Numbered from the stretch's first letter, positions 1 through 5,800 are shown. The stretch: 7,832 bases of DNA from Treponema sp. (GCA_031283505.1 JAITBO010000205.1:1-7832), one strand, 5' to 3'. Notes: a model not told the origin generated them from the letters alone. Numbers and translations: made by a program.

Positions 1-12
1 GTTATAGTGTGT

Positions 13-79
13 ATACGGCATCGTTAACCTCCGATAGTTTGGTTTGTAGCTTTATTCTACCGTGTTTACGATGCCGTTT
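13..79. repeat. Imperfect inverted repeat (16-bp arms)
   Basis: Bases 13-28 (ATACGGCATCGTTAAC) pair with 64-79 (GTTTACGATGCCGTTT) at 14 of 16 positions, leaving a 35-nt loop that holds a smaller GTAG/CTAC stem at 46-49 and 57-60. The structure lies across the 5' edge of the kinase reading frame. It could be a palindromic intergenic repeat, a termination structure of a gene to the left, or the scar of a mobile element. No transposase or target duplication is visible. Confidence 0.5.
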
Positions 80-1411
80 CTATGCCCTCCTATTTTCGCA
101 CTTCAAAAAAAAATGGGCCTTCCAATTTTGTCCATCCTGTCACAGATACTGTTTCTCAATTTTTTTGGAAAAAAAGAACAGGCGGAAATTCCGGTTTATG
201 ATGATGTCATGCTCAGAGAGTATATCAGCCGCCAGGACTGGGAAACCATATCCCGCTTTATCACAAGGTCCAATGCGGATTTTACCGTTTTCCGTGATGA
301 TTTTTTGGTACTCTATTCCACTATTCCCGATTTTAAGGCAGGTGTCCCCGGAACAAAGGAAGAAATGATTTCCCTCTTCGCAACGGAGAATAGCCAATAC
401 GGGTACAGCTTTGAATCTCCCGGCTGGCTGGAAGGCCATGAGTATATTCTTATCCGTCGTCATTTACAGGACAAGCCGCATCCGCCCCTGTTCCCTATTG
501 TGAGTACTATAATGCTTCTCACCGTCCTCGTGATATTCGCAATTTCCATGTCCCTGTTCATTGCCCGTTCCATCACTAAATCGGTACTGGTTCTCGAAGA
601 CGCCACCAGGCGGATAGCCGCGGGGGAACTGGATTTAACAGTGGATGTACGGGGAAGCAATGAAATTACCTCCCTGACTACTTCTCTAAATCAAATGCGG
701 GCCGCCCTTAAAGAAGAAGAAAACCGTCGTTGCCGCTTCATCATGGGTGTTACCCACGACCTCAAGACCCCGCTGGCTCTGATTAGAGGCTATACCGAGG
801 CGCTTAAAGACGGTGTTACCGATGATCCGATTTCCCCTATTAACGCCACGGATATTATCATTTCAAAGGCAGATCAGCTTGAAGGCATGATAAACGATCT
901 GCTTGAATTTGTGCGGATGGATTCCGGGGAATGGCGGAGCCGTTTGCAGAAAGCAAACCTCAGCGAATTCTTAGAAAACTTTGCCAAACGCATCAGCCTG
1001 GACGCGGAATTGTTTCGTCACCATACGGTGATAGATATATCAGTACCCCCTTCTCTTTATGTCCCTCTGGATGAACGCCTTGCTGTCCGGGTCCTTGAAA
1101 ACCTCGTCAACAATGCCATCCGCTATACTCCCGATGAAACCACCATCCGGCTTGGCGCGGCGGTGGTTGAGAGGACAGTCCTCATAACAATAAGCGACAA
1201 CGGTCCCGGCATAAACAAAGCCGATCTGCCCCATGTCTTTGAGGCGTTTTATCGGGGTAGTTCGTCCCGCCGGGAAGAGGGCATGGGGTTGGGTTTATCA
1301 ATCGTGAAATGGGTTGTCATTTCCCACAGATGGTCAATAGCGGTTACATCGGAACAAACCGGGGATACCGCTTCTGAAACCTGCTTTACCATTACAATTC
1401 CGCTGTCCTGA
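62..1411 (+). CDS. HAMP-domain sensor histidine kinase, 5' end uncertain or truncated
   Basis: This is a membrane-bound two-component sensor kinase that would autophosphorylate on a histidine and pass the phosphate to a response regulator not present in the window. Numbered from the GTG at 62, it shows a hydrophobic segment at about 19-34, an extracytoplasmic region to about 140, a second membrane helix at 143-167 and a HAMP linker from about 168. The H-box HDLKTPL has its phospho-acceptor at His232. The ATP-binding domain has an N-box (Asn347, Asn350, Asn351), a G1 box DNGPG (379-383) and a G2 box GMGLGLS (407-413). The C-terminal boxes are intact, although the stretch after G2 reads ISHRWSI where relatives usually have an acidic residue and Gly-Trp/Gly. 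The start is unclear: GTG 62, ATG 71 and ATG 113 all lack a Shine-Dalgarno sequence, the first membrane segment is short, and the usual basic N-terminus is missing. Stops lie in frame at 35 and 47. The 5' part may be lost. The kinase assignment is firm; completeness is doubtful. Confidence 0.8.
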   Translation: MFTMPFLCPPIFALQKKMGLPILSILSQILFLNFFGKKEQAEIPVYDDVMLREYISRQDWETISRFITRSNADFTVFRDDFLVLYSTIPDFKAGVPGTKEEMISLFATENSQYGYSFESPGWLEGHEYILIRRHLQDKPHPPLFPIVSTIMLLTVLVIFAISMSLFIARSITKSVLVLEDATRRIAAGELDLTVDVRGSNEITSLTTSLNQMRAALKEEENRRCRFIMGVTHDLKTPLALIRGYTEALKDGVTDDPISPINATDIIISKADQLEGMINDLLEFVRMDSGEWRSRLQKANLSEFLENFAKRISLDAELFRHHTVIDISVPPSLYVPLDERLAVRVLENLVNNAIRYTPDETTIRLGAAVVERTVLITISDNGPGINKADLPHVFEAFYRGSSSRREEGMGLGLSIVKWVVISHRWSIAVTSEQTGDTASETCFTITIPLS

Positions 1412-1417
1412 TAGCAA

Positions 1418-1479
1418 CCCATAAACCTTACCACCGCTAATACTAAGGAACTGTGCATTTTTATCGGGTTTATGTTGGG
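1418..1479. other. Convergent intergenic gap with long-range inverted repeat
   Basis: CATAAACC (1420-1427) and GGTTTATG (1467-1474) are perfect 8-bp complements separated by 39 nt, and the outer CCC/GGG bases extend the pairing with a bulge. The element lies between the convergent kinase and E2 genes, where transcription from both sides must end. No clear T-tract follows either arm, so a terminator role is only a guess. Confidence 0.25.
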
Positions 1480-1491
1480 CGCATCGTCTTA

Positions 1492-1506
1492 GGAAACTTC
1501 GTTTCC
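1492..1506 (-). terminator. Small hairpin just after the E2 stop codon
   Basis: GGAAAC-TTC-GTTTCC forms a perfect 6-bp stem with a 3-nt loop, starting 5 nt beyond the E2 stop on the minus strand. Its position suits operon termination or mRNA 3'-end protection. It lacks the U-run of an intrinsic terminator, so the assignment is weak. Confidence 0.25.
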
Positions 1507-1511
1507 GGGTA

Positions 1512-2807
1512 TTAGAGCAGCCTGTAGGGATTCTCCAGATACTCCCTGATCCGCGACAGGAATTGTGCGGCAGGAGCGCCGTCCACTATCCGGTGATCAT
1601 AGGAAAGGGTCAGCTTCATGACCGGGTGAATCTCTACGTTCCCCTTTACCGCAACGGGCGTATCTTCAATCTTTCCCACCGCCAGGATACCCGCTTCCGG
1701 AGGGTTGATGATGGCGGTGAATTCCTCAAGGCCGTACATCCCCAGATTGGAAACCGTAAAGCTGCCCCCGGCGTACTCATCGGGTTGTAAAGTTCCGGCT
1801 CTGGCTTTTTCGGTTAGCGCCTTTATTGCCGCCGAAAGTTTCCGCAGACTAAGGAGGTCCGCGTTCTTTACCACCGGCACGATGAGACCATTGTCAACAG
1901 CCGCAGCGATTCCCAGATTGACAAAGTCCTTCCGCCATATTCCTTCCGGCGTAAGTTCCGCATTCATGACGGGAAAATCCAGCAGGGCCCGGATCGCGGC
2001 CAGGGCGATAAAGTCATTGTAGCTTACCGCTTTTTCCAGAGCCTGCCTGAGCCGTACCGCCTCGTCCATACGCACACTGATACGGTGACAGGCCTGGGCG
2101 TTTTCATTCAGGCTCTGCTTCATCCGCCCGGCAATGACCTTGCGCATACCTTGTAGGGGTATAAGGGTGCGTTTTTCGCCGCCTTCCCGCCGGGCGCGGA
2201 TCACATCGTCCCGCATGATTTTTCCCCGGACTCCTGTACCGCTTATCCCGGAAAGGTCCACCCCGGAAAGCTCCGCGATTTTTTTCGCTAAGGGCGTAGC
2301 CTTGGGCCGGGCGGATTGAGCCGCCAGAATATCCTTTTCCACGATCATGCCGTCCGGCGCGGAACCCCCCAGGGACCTGTACTCTATACCCAACTCCTGA
2401 GCCCGCATCTTTGCACGGGGAGAAATAAAGACGCGCCCTTTGGAGACAGGCTCCGCCATAGGCGCCGCTGATCCACCCACAACCGTTACCGTTCCATCCG
2501 CCGCCGGAATCCCTTTGCCGGTACCTGGCCCGGCGTCCGTTTCGGACAGAAGAGCCGAAATATCCTCACCGGCGGCGCCTACAATGGCAATGGTCTGCGC
2601 GACAGGAACTACCGTGCCCACAGGAACGGTTATTTTAAGCAGTATGCCTGAAACATCGGCGTCCACAGTCATGGTTGTCTTGTCGGTTTCCATCGCAAAA
2701 AGAGGCTGCCCTTTAACGACTTCCCCGCCTTCGGGTACAAACCATTCAATAATGGTTCCCTCGGCCATTTGCAGGCCCTGTTTCGGCAGGATGATCCGTT
2801 CCGCCAT
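1512..2807 (-). CDS. 2-oxo acid dehydrogenase complex E2: dihydrolipoamide acyltransferase with two peripheral-subunit-binding domains
   Basis: The cytoplasmic E2 core takes the acyl group produced by E1 on its lipoyl arm and transfers it to CoA. The 431-residue product begins with a lipoyl domain (about 1-80) whose lipoylated lysine is Lys43 in the METDKTT motif. A Gly/Ala/Pro-rich linker follows, then two consecutive E3/E1-binding segments at about 127-163 (FISPRAKMRAQELG) and 169-205 (ATPLAKKIAELSG...GTGVRGKI). The acyltransferase domain runs from about 212 to 431, with the active-site motif DHRIVDG (His405, Asp409) and the upstream SFTVSNLGMYG motif. I chose the ATG at 2807 rather than the one at 2813 because AAGGAGG lies 7 nt upstream of the former but only 1 nt from the latter. 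The Shine-Dalgarno overlaps the E1-beta stop, suggesting coupled translation. It is the last gene of the operon. AcoC-like or PdhC-like substrate use cannot be decided from sequence alone. Confidence 0.93.
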   Translation of the reverse strand: MAERIILPKQGLQMAEGTIIEWFVPEGGEVVKGQPLFAMETDKTTMTVDADVSGILLKITVPVGTVVPVAQTIAIVGAAGEDISALLSETDAGPGTGKGIPAADGTVTVVGGSAAPMAEPVSKGRVFISPRAKMRAQELGIEYRSLGGSAPDGMIVEKDILAAQSARPKATPLAKKIAELSGVDLSGISGTGVRGKIMRDDVIRARREGGEKRTLIPLQGMRKVIAGRMKQSLNENAQACHRISVRMDEAVRLRQALEKAVSYNDFIALAAIRALLDFPVMNAELTPEGIWRKDFVNLGIAAAVDNGLIVPVVKNADLLSLRKLSAAIKALTEKARAGTLQPDEYAGGSFTVSNLGMYGLEEFTAIINPPEAGILAVGKIEDTPVAVKGNVEIHPVMKLTLSYDHRIVDGAPAAQFLSRIREYLENPYRLL

Positions 2808-2814
2808 AATCATT

Positions 2815-2821
2815 CCTCCTT
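2815..2821 (-). promoter_or_regulatory. Shine-Dalgarno that fixes the E2 start
   Basis: AAGGAGG overlaps the E1-beta TAA stop (2822-2820) and stands 7 nt before the ATG at 2807. It is too close to the in-frame ATG at 2813 to serve that codon. This rules the longer N-terminus out and places E2 translation right behind E1-beta termination. Confidence 0.75.
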
Positions 2822-3805
2822 AACAGGACAGGTGCAGGGCAGTTTTGACCGCCGCCGTAATGTCTGAAACCTGGGGTACCACCGCGTTTTCCAATCCAAG
2901 ATTGAAAGGCAGGGAACACATTTTGGAACCGACCCGGAGGGGAGGAGCATCCAGATATTGAAAAGCCTTTTCCGTTACCTGGGCGGCAACTTCCGTACCC
3001 CAACCCATCTCGCGGTGCGCTTCGTGTACCGTAATAAGCCTGCCGGTTTTTTTCACCGATGCGGCGATGGTATCAATATCCAAGGGAACCAGAGTCCGGG
3101 GATCGATTACCTCAACGGAGATACCTTCTTTGGCGAGAATGTCCGCAGCCTCCAGAGATTTTCCGCGGTACAGGAAGTTGGCAACGATGGTGGCGTCCGT
3201 ACCTTCCCGCAGCACATCCGCTTTTCCAAAGGGAACGGCGAATTCCGGGTCTTCCGGCACTTCTCCCCTGGTATTGTACATGGCCTTGTGTTCAAAGAAG
3301 AGTACCGGATTATCGTCCCGAATGGCGGTACGCAGTAATCCCGCCGCATCCGCCGGACAGGAAGGCGTCACTACCTTGATTCCGGGGATGTTCATCATCA
3401 TGGATTCTACGGATTGGGAATGTTGAGCCCCGTTGCCCCGGCCTATTCCCTGCTGGCCCCGTATCACCAGGGGAACCTTTACCTTGCCGCCGAACATATA
3501 ACGGATCTTGGCCGCCTGGTTGAGCACCTGATCCATAGCCAGGTAGAGGAAGTCCATATACATCAGTTCTACTACCGGACGCATACCGACGCTGGCGGCG
3601 CCTACTCCCATGCCGACAAAGGTGTTTTCCGAAATGGGAGTGTTCCTCACCCGTTCTTCGCCGAATTCTTCCAGCAAACCGCGGGTACAGCCGAAGATGC
3701 CCCCTGTCTTGCAATATCTTCGCCCATGATAAACACTTCCGGGTCCCGGCGCATTTCTTCCGCCAGAATGTCCCGTATGGCCATTGCGTAGGTCTTGACG
3801 CTCAT
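2820..3805 (-). pseudogene. 2-oxo acid dehydrogenase E1 component, beta subunit, interrupted by an apparent 1-nt frameshift
   Basis: E1-beta pairs with E1-alpha to form the thiamine-diphosphate enzyme. The natural start is the ATG at 3805, which overlaps the E1-alpha stop as ATGA and has GGAGG 9 nt upstream. Translation gives 35 normal residues (MSVKTYAMAIRD... to GEDIARQG), then leaves the family frame and stops at 3647 after 52 codons. The rest of the protein resumes in the adjacent frame as GIFGCTRGLLEEFGEERVRNTPISE and runs cleanly to 2820. Inserting one G into the five-G run (3700-3704) would give 328 residues, the usual family length, with Glu60 of NTPISE (cofactor-activating) and His129 of AQHSQS in the expected places. 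The downstream part alone is open from a TTG at 3677 (285 residues) but has no Shine-Dalgarno and lacks the N-terminal strand region. Either the gene is a fresh pseudogene, is rescued by slippage, or the sequence has a homopolymer error. The family assignment is firm and the broken state is as written in the sequence. Confidence 0.9.
3700..3704 (-). other. Frameshift site in a G5 homopolymer
   Basis: The minus strand reads CAG-GGG-GCA where the family frame expects CAG-GGG-GGC (Gln-Gly-Gly-Ile-Phe). Homology before the run is in one frame and after it in the other, which places the missing base in or next to this G tract. Confidence 0.85.
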
Positions 3806-4794
3806 TTCGGAGAACCTCCCTCTACGTACATACCGTCCATGACATGAACAGGGTCCGGTTCGGGGCTGGAAAGGGCAAAATCCGCCGCCTCCGCGACTTC
3901 TTTCCGCGCCCGTTCATCTATGGCGTCCAATTCATTTTCCCCGGCGGCACATTTTTCCAGAAGATAGGCGCGGAATCGCTTGAGAGGGCATTTTTCCATC
4001 CAGGCCGCAACTTCTTCCCTGGTACGGTACACCTCCGGGTCCCCGGTCCAGTGGCCCTTCCAACGGTAAGTTTTCGCCTCTATCAGCGAAGGGCCTTCCC
4101 CCCTCCGCGCCCGCTCAAGGCACTCCGAGAAGGTATCCAGAAGGGCAAGTACATCGTTCCCGTCTATAACGTAACCCGGCATGGCATATCCCGCAGCCCG
4201 GTCGGCAATATTTTTTACCGCAGTAGATTGACTTACGGGAGTCGAGATGCCGAAACCATTGTTTTCGCAGACGAAGACCAGAGGCAGCTTCCAGACAGCG
4301 GCCAAATTCAAAGATTCGTGGAAAGTCCCCTGGTTGGACGCGCCGTCACTGAAAAAGGCGACCGTAATCCGGTCCGTTTTCCTCAATTTCTGCGCCAGCG
4401 CCCCTCCGGCGGCAATGGGCAGGCCGCCGCCTACTATGGCGTTGGCCCCCAGATTCCCCCTGGCAAGATCGCAGATATGCATGGAACCGCCCCGGCCATG
4501 GCAGAAACCGGTTTCCTTTCCCATAAGCTCCGCAAAAGCGCTCTTCAAGTCCCGGCTTTTGGCAATCCCGTGACCGTGGCCTCGGTGGGTTGATGTGATA
4601 TAATCGCCATCGGTCAGCAAGGCCATGATCGAGGCGGGTATGGCTTCCTGGCCTATACACAGATGTACCGACCCCCGGAGTTTGTTCTCCTGGAAAAAAC
4701 GAAAAGCTGTTTCTTCAAATAAACGGATCTGCTTCATAACAAGATAAATATCCAGCAAAAGCTCCCTGCTGTAAGGATTCTTTTCCTGTTTCAC
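3802..4794 (-). CDS. 2-oxo acid dehydrogenase (acetoin/pyruvate type) E1 component, alpha subunit
   Basis: E1-alpha binds thiamine diphosphate and, with E1-beta, decarboxylates a 2-oxo acid or cleaves acetoin, passing the two-carbon unit to the E2 lipoyl arm. The 330-residue protein has the E1-alpha hallmarks in order: an N-terminal helix (LVMKQIRLFEE), GSVHLCIGQEA (41-51), DYITSTHRGHGHGIAK (64-79), the GRGGSMH loop (100-106) and the cofactor/Mg motif DGASNQG...ENN (150-179). The first residue of the usual GDG is Ser149 here. Length and the THRGHGH/CHGRGGSMH segments look more like AcoA than the longer Bacillus PdhA, but the substrate remains open, so no symbol is given. I start at GTG 4794 because GGAGG (4803-4807) lies 8 nt upstream. 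The TTG at 4809 overlaps that site and has none of its own. It is first in the operon and overlaps E1-beta by 4 nt. Confidence 0.92.
   Translation of the reverse strand: MKQEKNPYSRELLLDIYLVMKQIRLFEETAFRFFQENKLRGSVHLCIGQEAIPASIMALLTDGDYITSTHRGHGHGIAKSRDLKSAFAELMGKETGFCHGRGGSMHICDLARGNLGANAIVGGGLPIAAGGALAQKLRKTDRITVAFFSDGASNQGTFHESLNLAAVWKLPLVFVCENNGFGISTPVSQSTAVKNIADRAAGYAMPGYVIDGNDVLALLDTFSECLERARRGEGPSLIEAKTYRWKGHWTGDPEVYRTREEVAAWMEKCPLKRFRAYLLEKCAAGENELDAIDERARKEVAEAADFALSSPEPDPVHVMDGMYVEGGSPK
3815..3819 (-). promoter_or_regulatory. Shine-Dalgarno for E1-beta inside the E1-alpha end
   Basis: GGAGG lies 9 nt before the ATG at 3805, within the last codons of E1-alpha, whose stop shares bases with that ATG (ATGA). 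It supports 3805 as the real E1-beta start, so the conserved residues 1-35 belong to the gene and the reading frame is broken. Confidence 0.7.
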
Positions 4795-4802
4795 ATACGT
4801 AT

Positions 4803-4807
4803 CCTCC
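4803..4807 (-). promoter_or_regulatory. Shine-Dalgarno that fixes the E1-alpha GTG start
   Basis: GGAGG on the minus strand is followed after 8 nt by GTG (4794), the start of MKQEKNPYS. An upstream in-frame TTG at 4809 would use this same sequence as coding bases, and an ATG one base before the GTG is out of frame and immediately followed by TGA. Confidence 0.7.
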
Positions 4808-4849
4808 AATTCGCGGACGCACCCTCAACGGGGTATGTACTTAAATTAT

Positions 4850-4855
4850 TATACT
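4850..4855 (+). promoter_or_regulatory. Candidate -10 box for the divergent regulator gene
   Basis: TATACT matches the -10 consensus at 5 of 6 positions on the + strand and overlaps the -10 of the opposing promoter, so the two RNA polymerases would compete. No good -35 is seen (best TCAACG at 4825-4830, 19-nt spacing), so the call is tentative. Confidence 0.35.
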
Positions 4856-4865
4856 AAAGAGGGAC

Positions 4866-4876
4866 TGGTATTACAA
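4866..4876. promoter_or_regulatory. FadR-family operator candidate, site 1
   Basis: TGGT-ATT-ACAA differs by one base from the TGGT-N3-ACCA pattern known for FadR-subfamily regulators such as PdhR. It covers the whole -35 box of the operon promoter, where a bound repressor would block RNA polymerase. A second half-site with the same GGTATTA core begins 20 bp further right. The neighbouring FadR-type gene is the obvious candidate to bind it; this is inference. Confidence 0.5.
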
Positions 4877-4883
4877 TGAAAAA

Positions 4884-4905
4884 ATTGGTATTATTTACAT
4901 ACCGA
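4884..4905. promoter_or_regulatory. FadR-family operator candidate, site 2
   Basis: GGTAT (4887-4891) and ATACC (4899-4903) are perfect complements 7 nt apart. The left half reads ATTGGTATTA, repeating the GGTATTA of site 1 (4867-4873) exactly 20 bp, about two helical turns, away. It lies just upstream of the regulator's Shine-Dalgarno (4908-4913), so it could serve autoregulation or cooperative binding with site 1. Confidence 0.4.
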
Positions 4906-4917
4906 ACAGGAGGCCCT

Positions 4918-5646
4918 ATGTTTGAGCAGGTTCAGCATAAACGTATTTATGAAGAAGTAGTGGAAATGATAGTACAACGTATTCGTTCCGGTGTCCTGGT
5001 AGTCGGGCAGAAACTACCGCCGGAACGGGTATTGGCGGAGGAGATGCGGGTGAGCAGGACTTCCCTGAGGGAAGCCCTTCGGGCGCTGGAAAGCATGGGC
5101 TATATTTATTCCGTTACCGGCGGCGGTAATTACGTCAATTCCGTTTCCCTGGAGCACGTGCTGTCCCCGTTGGCCGCCATGGTTGCCCAGGACAAGAAGC
5201 TGGCCATCGACATTATCGAAGTGCGCCAGCATCTGGAAGTACACATGGCGGGGCTTGCGGCAAAGTACGCCACCAAGCAGCAGATAGCCCAGATGTACAG
5301 TGCCATTCTCAATATGCAGTCCCAGGTAGAAGCCGGGGACAGCGGGGTTGAAGGGGACAATCAGTTTCATCTGGAAATCGCCCGGGCTTCCCAGAATAAG
5401 GCCTTTGCCATCATTGTGGAACTGATAGCGGAACTTCTGGCCGAATCCCGTAAGGCTACACTGGATATACCCGGCCAGCCGGCCAAAAGTATTCAGGACC
5501 ATCTGGTCATATTTGAGGCCATCCAGGCGGGGGATGAAAAGCGGGCGACAACGGCAATGGAGGAACATCTGCGGAAGGCGTACCAAAACCTAACCTACGT
5601 CAATACCGGAGCAGCGCAAGCCAGGATAAACGCACAGGAATTTTAA
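4918..5646 (+). CDS. GntR-family (FadR subfamily, FCD domain) transcriptional regulator
   Basis: This is a cytoplasmic DNA-binding regulator of 242 residues. The winged helix-turn-helix occupies about 8-75, with the GntR signature from GQKLPPERVLAEEM through the recognition region VSRTSLREALRALESMG and the wing GGGNYV. The C-terminal FCD ligand domain (about 95-225) retains the metal-ligand pattern Asp147, His151, His195 and His217, which in this family usually positions a small carboxylate effector. I start at ATG 4918, preceded by AGGAGG 4 nt upstream. An ATG at 4876 in the same frame would add 14 poorly family-like residues and has no well-spaced ribosome site. It is divergent from the dehydrogenase operon, with operator-like repeats in the shared space, so it probably represses that operon, as E. 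coli PdhR (same subfamily) does for pdh. The effector (pyruvate, lactate, acetoin-related or other) cannot be told from sequence. Confidence 0.9.
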   Translation: MFEQVQHKRIYEEVVEMIVQRIRSGVLVVGQKLPPERVLAEEMRVSRTSLREALRALESMGYIYSVTGGGNYVNSVSLEHVLSPLAAMVAQDKKLAIDIIEVRQHLEVHMAGLAAKYATKQQIAQMYSAILNMQSQVEAGDSGVEGDNQFHLEIARASQNKAFAIIVELIAELLAESRKATLDIPGQPAKSIQDHLVIFEAIQAGDEKRATTAMEEHLRKAYQNLTYVNTGAAQARINAQEF

Positions 5647-5647
5647 A

Positions 5648-5664
5648 CACGGAGTTACACGGAG
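5648..5664. repeat. CACGGAG tandem element, copy 1
   Basis: CACGGAG-TTA-CACGGAG is a 7-bp direct repeat with a 3-nt spacer, starting 2 nt after the regulator stop. A near-identical copy with TAA as spacer is at 7686-7702. Both copies lie in non-coding DNA, suggesting a dispersed intergenic repeat rather than a gene-specific signal. Confidence 0.6.
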
Positions 5665-5751
5665 GAAAGAGGAAGGAACGCTTCTCCCTTGCCGGGTCAA
5701 GAGTCTGGCACTTTTCCCGTTTTTTAACGTATAGTAAGGCAAGGAGTTTGT

Positions 5752-5764
5752 TGCGCTTTGCGCA
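5752..5764. other. Small GC hairpin upstream of gltX
   Basis: TGCGC-TTT-GCGCA is a perfect 5-bp palindrome 10 nt before the larger A/T-flanked hairpin. It may stack with that hairpin in the transcript. No function is evident. Confidence 0.3.
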
Positions 5765-5773
5765 TAAACCCCC

Positions 5774-5800
5774 AAAAAATCGCCGATCAGGCAATTTTTT
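5774..5800. terminator. Candidate bidirectional intrinsic terminator between the regulator and gltX
   Basis: AAAAAATCGCC (5774-5784) pairs with GGCAATTTTTT (5790-5800) at 10 of 11 positions around a GATCA loop. A short GC-containing top stem followed by six T, with six A on the other side, is what a weak two-way rho-independent terminator looks like. It lies 128 nt after the regulator stop and 96 nt before the gltX start. Apart from this, the small hairpin, the CACGGAG element and a poor promoter candidate, nothing is seen in 5647-5895. Confidence 0.4.

Larger units (their letters stand above)
4848..4876 (-). promoter_or_regulatory. Promoter of the dehydrogenase operon (minus strand)
   Basis: On the minus strand the -35 box TTGTAA (4876-4871) and the -10 box TATAAT (4853-4848) are separated by 17 nt. 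The -10 is a perfect consensus and the -35 matches 4 of 6. The start point would fall near 4841, giving a leader of about 47 nt to the GTG at 4794. An operator-like sequence covers the -35. Confidence 0.65.

Noticed and set aside
3310..3714. A minus-strand open frame beginning at the E1-beta frameshift site
   Set aside because: It is the third frame, neither the start frame nor the conserved frame, and its product has no E1-beta features.
3844..4593. A 249-codon plus-strand open frame opposite E1-alpha
   Set aside because: Antisense to a well-supported E1-alpha, with no domain resemblance and no Shine-Dalgarno.
4876..4917. Longer N-terminus for the FadR-type regulator starting at ATG 4876
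   Set aside because: No well-spaced ribosome site. The added residues overlap operator-like DNA, and family similarity begins at the downstream Met, which has AGGAGG.
5705..5735. Possible gltX promoter (CTGGCA, 19-nt spacer, TATAGT)
   Set aside because: The -35 matches only 4 of 6 positions, the spacing is too long, and the start would lie upstream of the candidate terminator at 5774-5800. Not strong enough to list.
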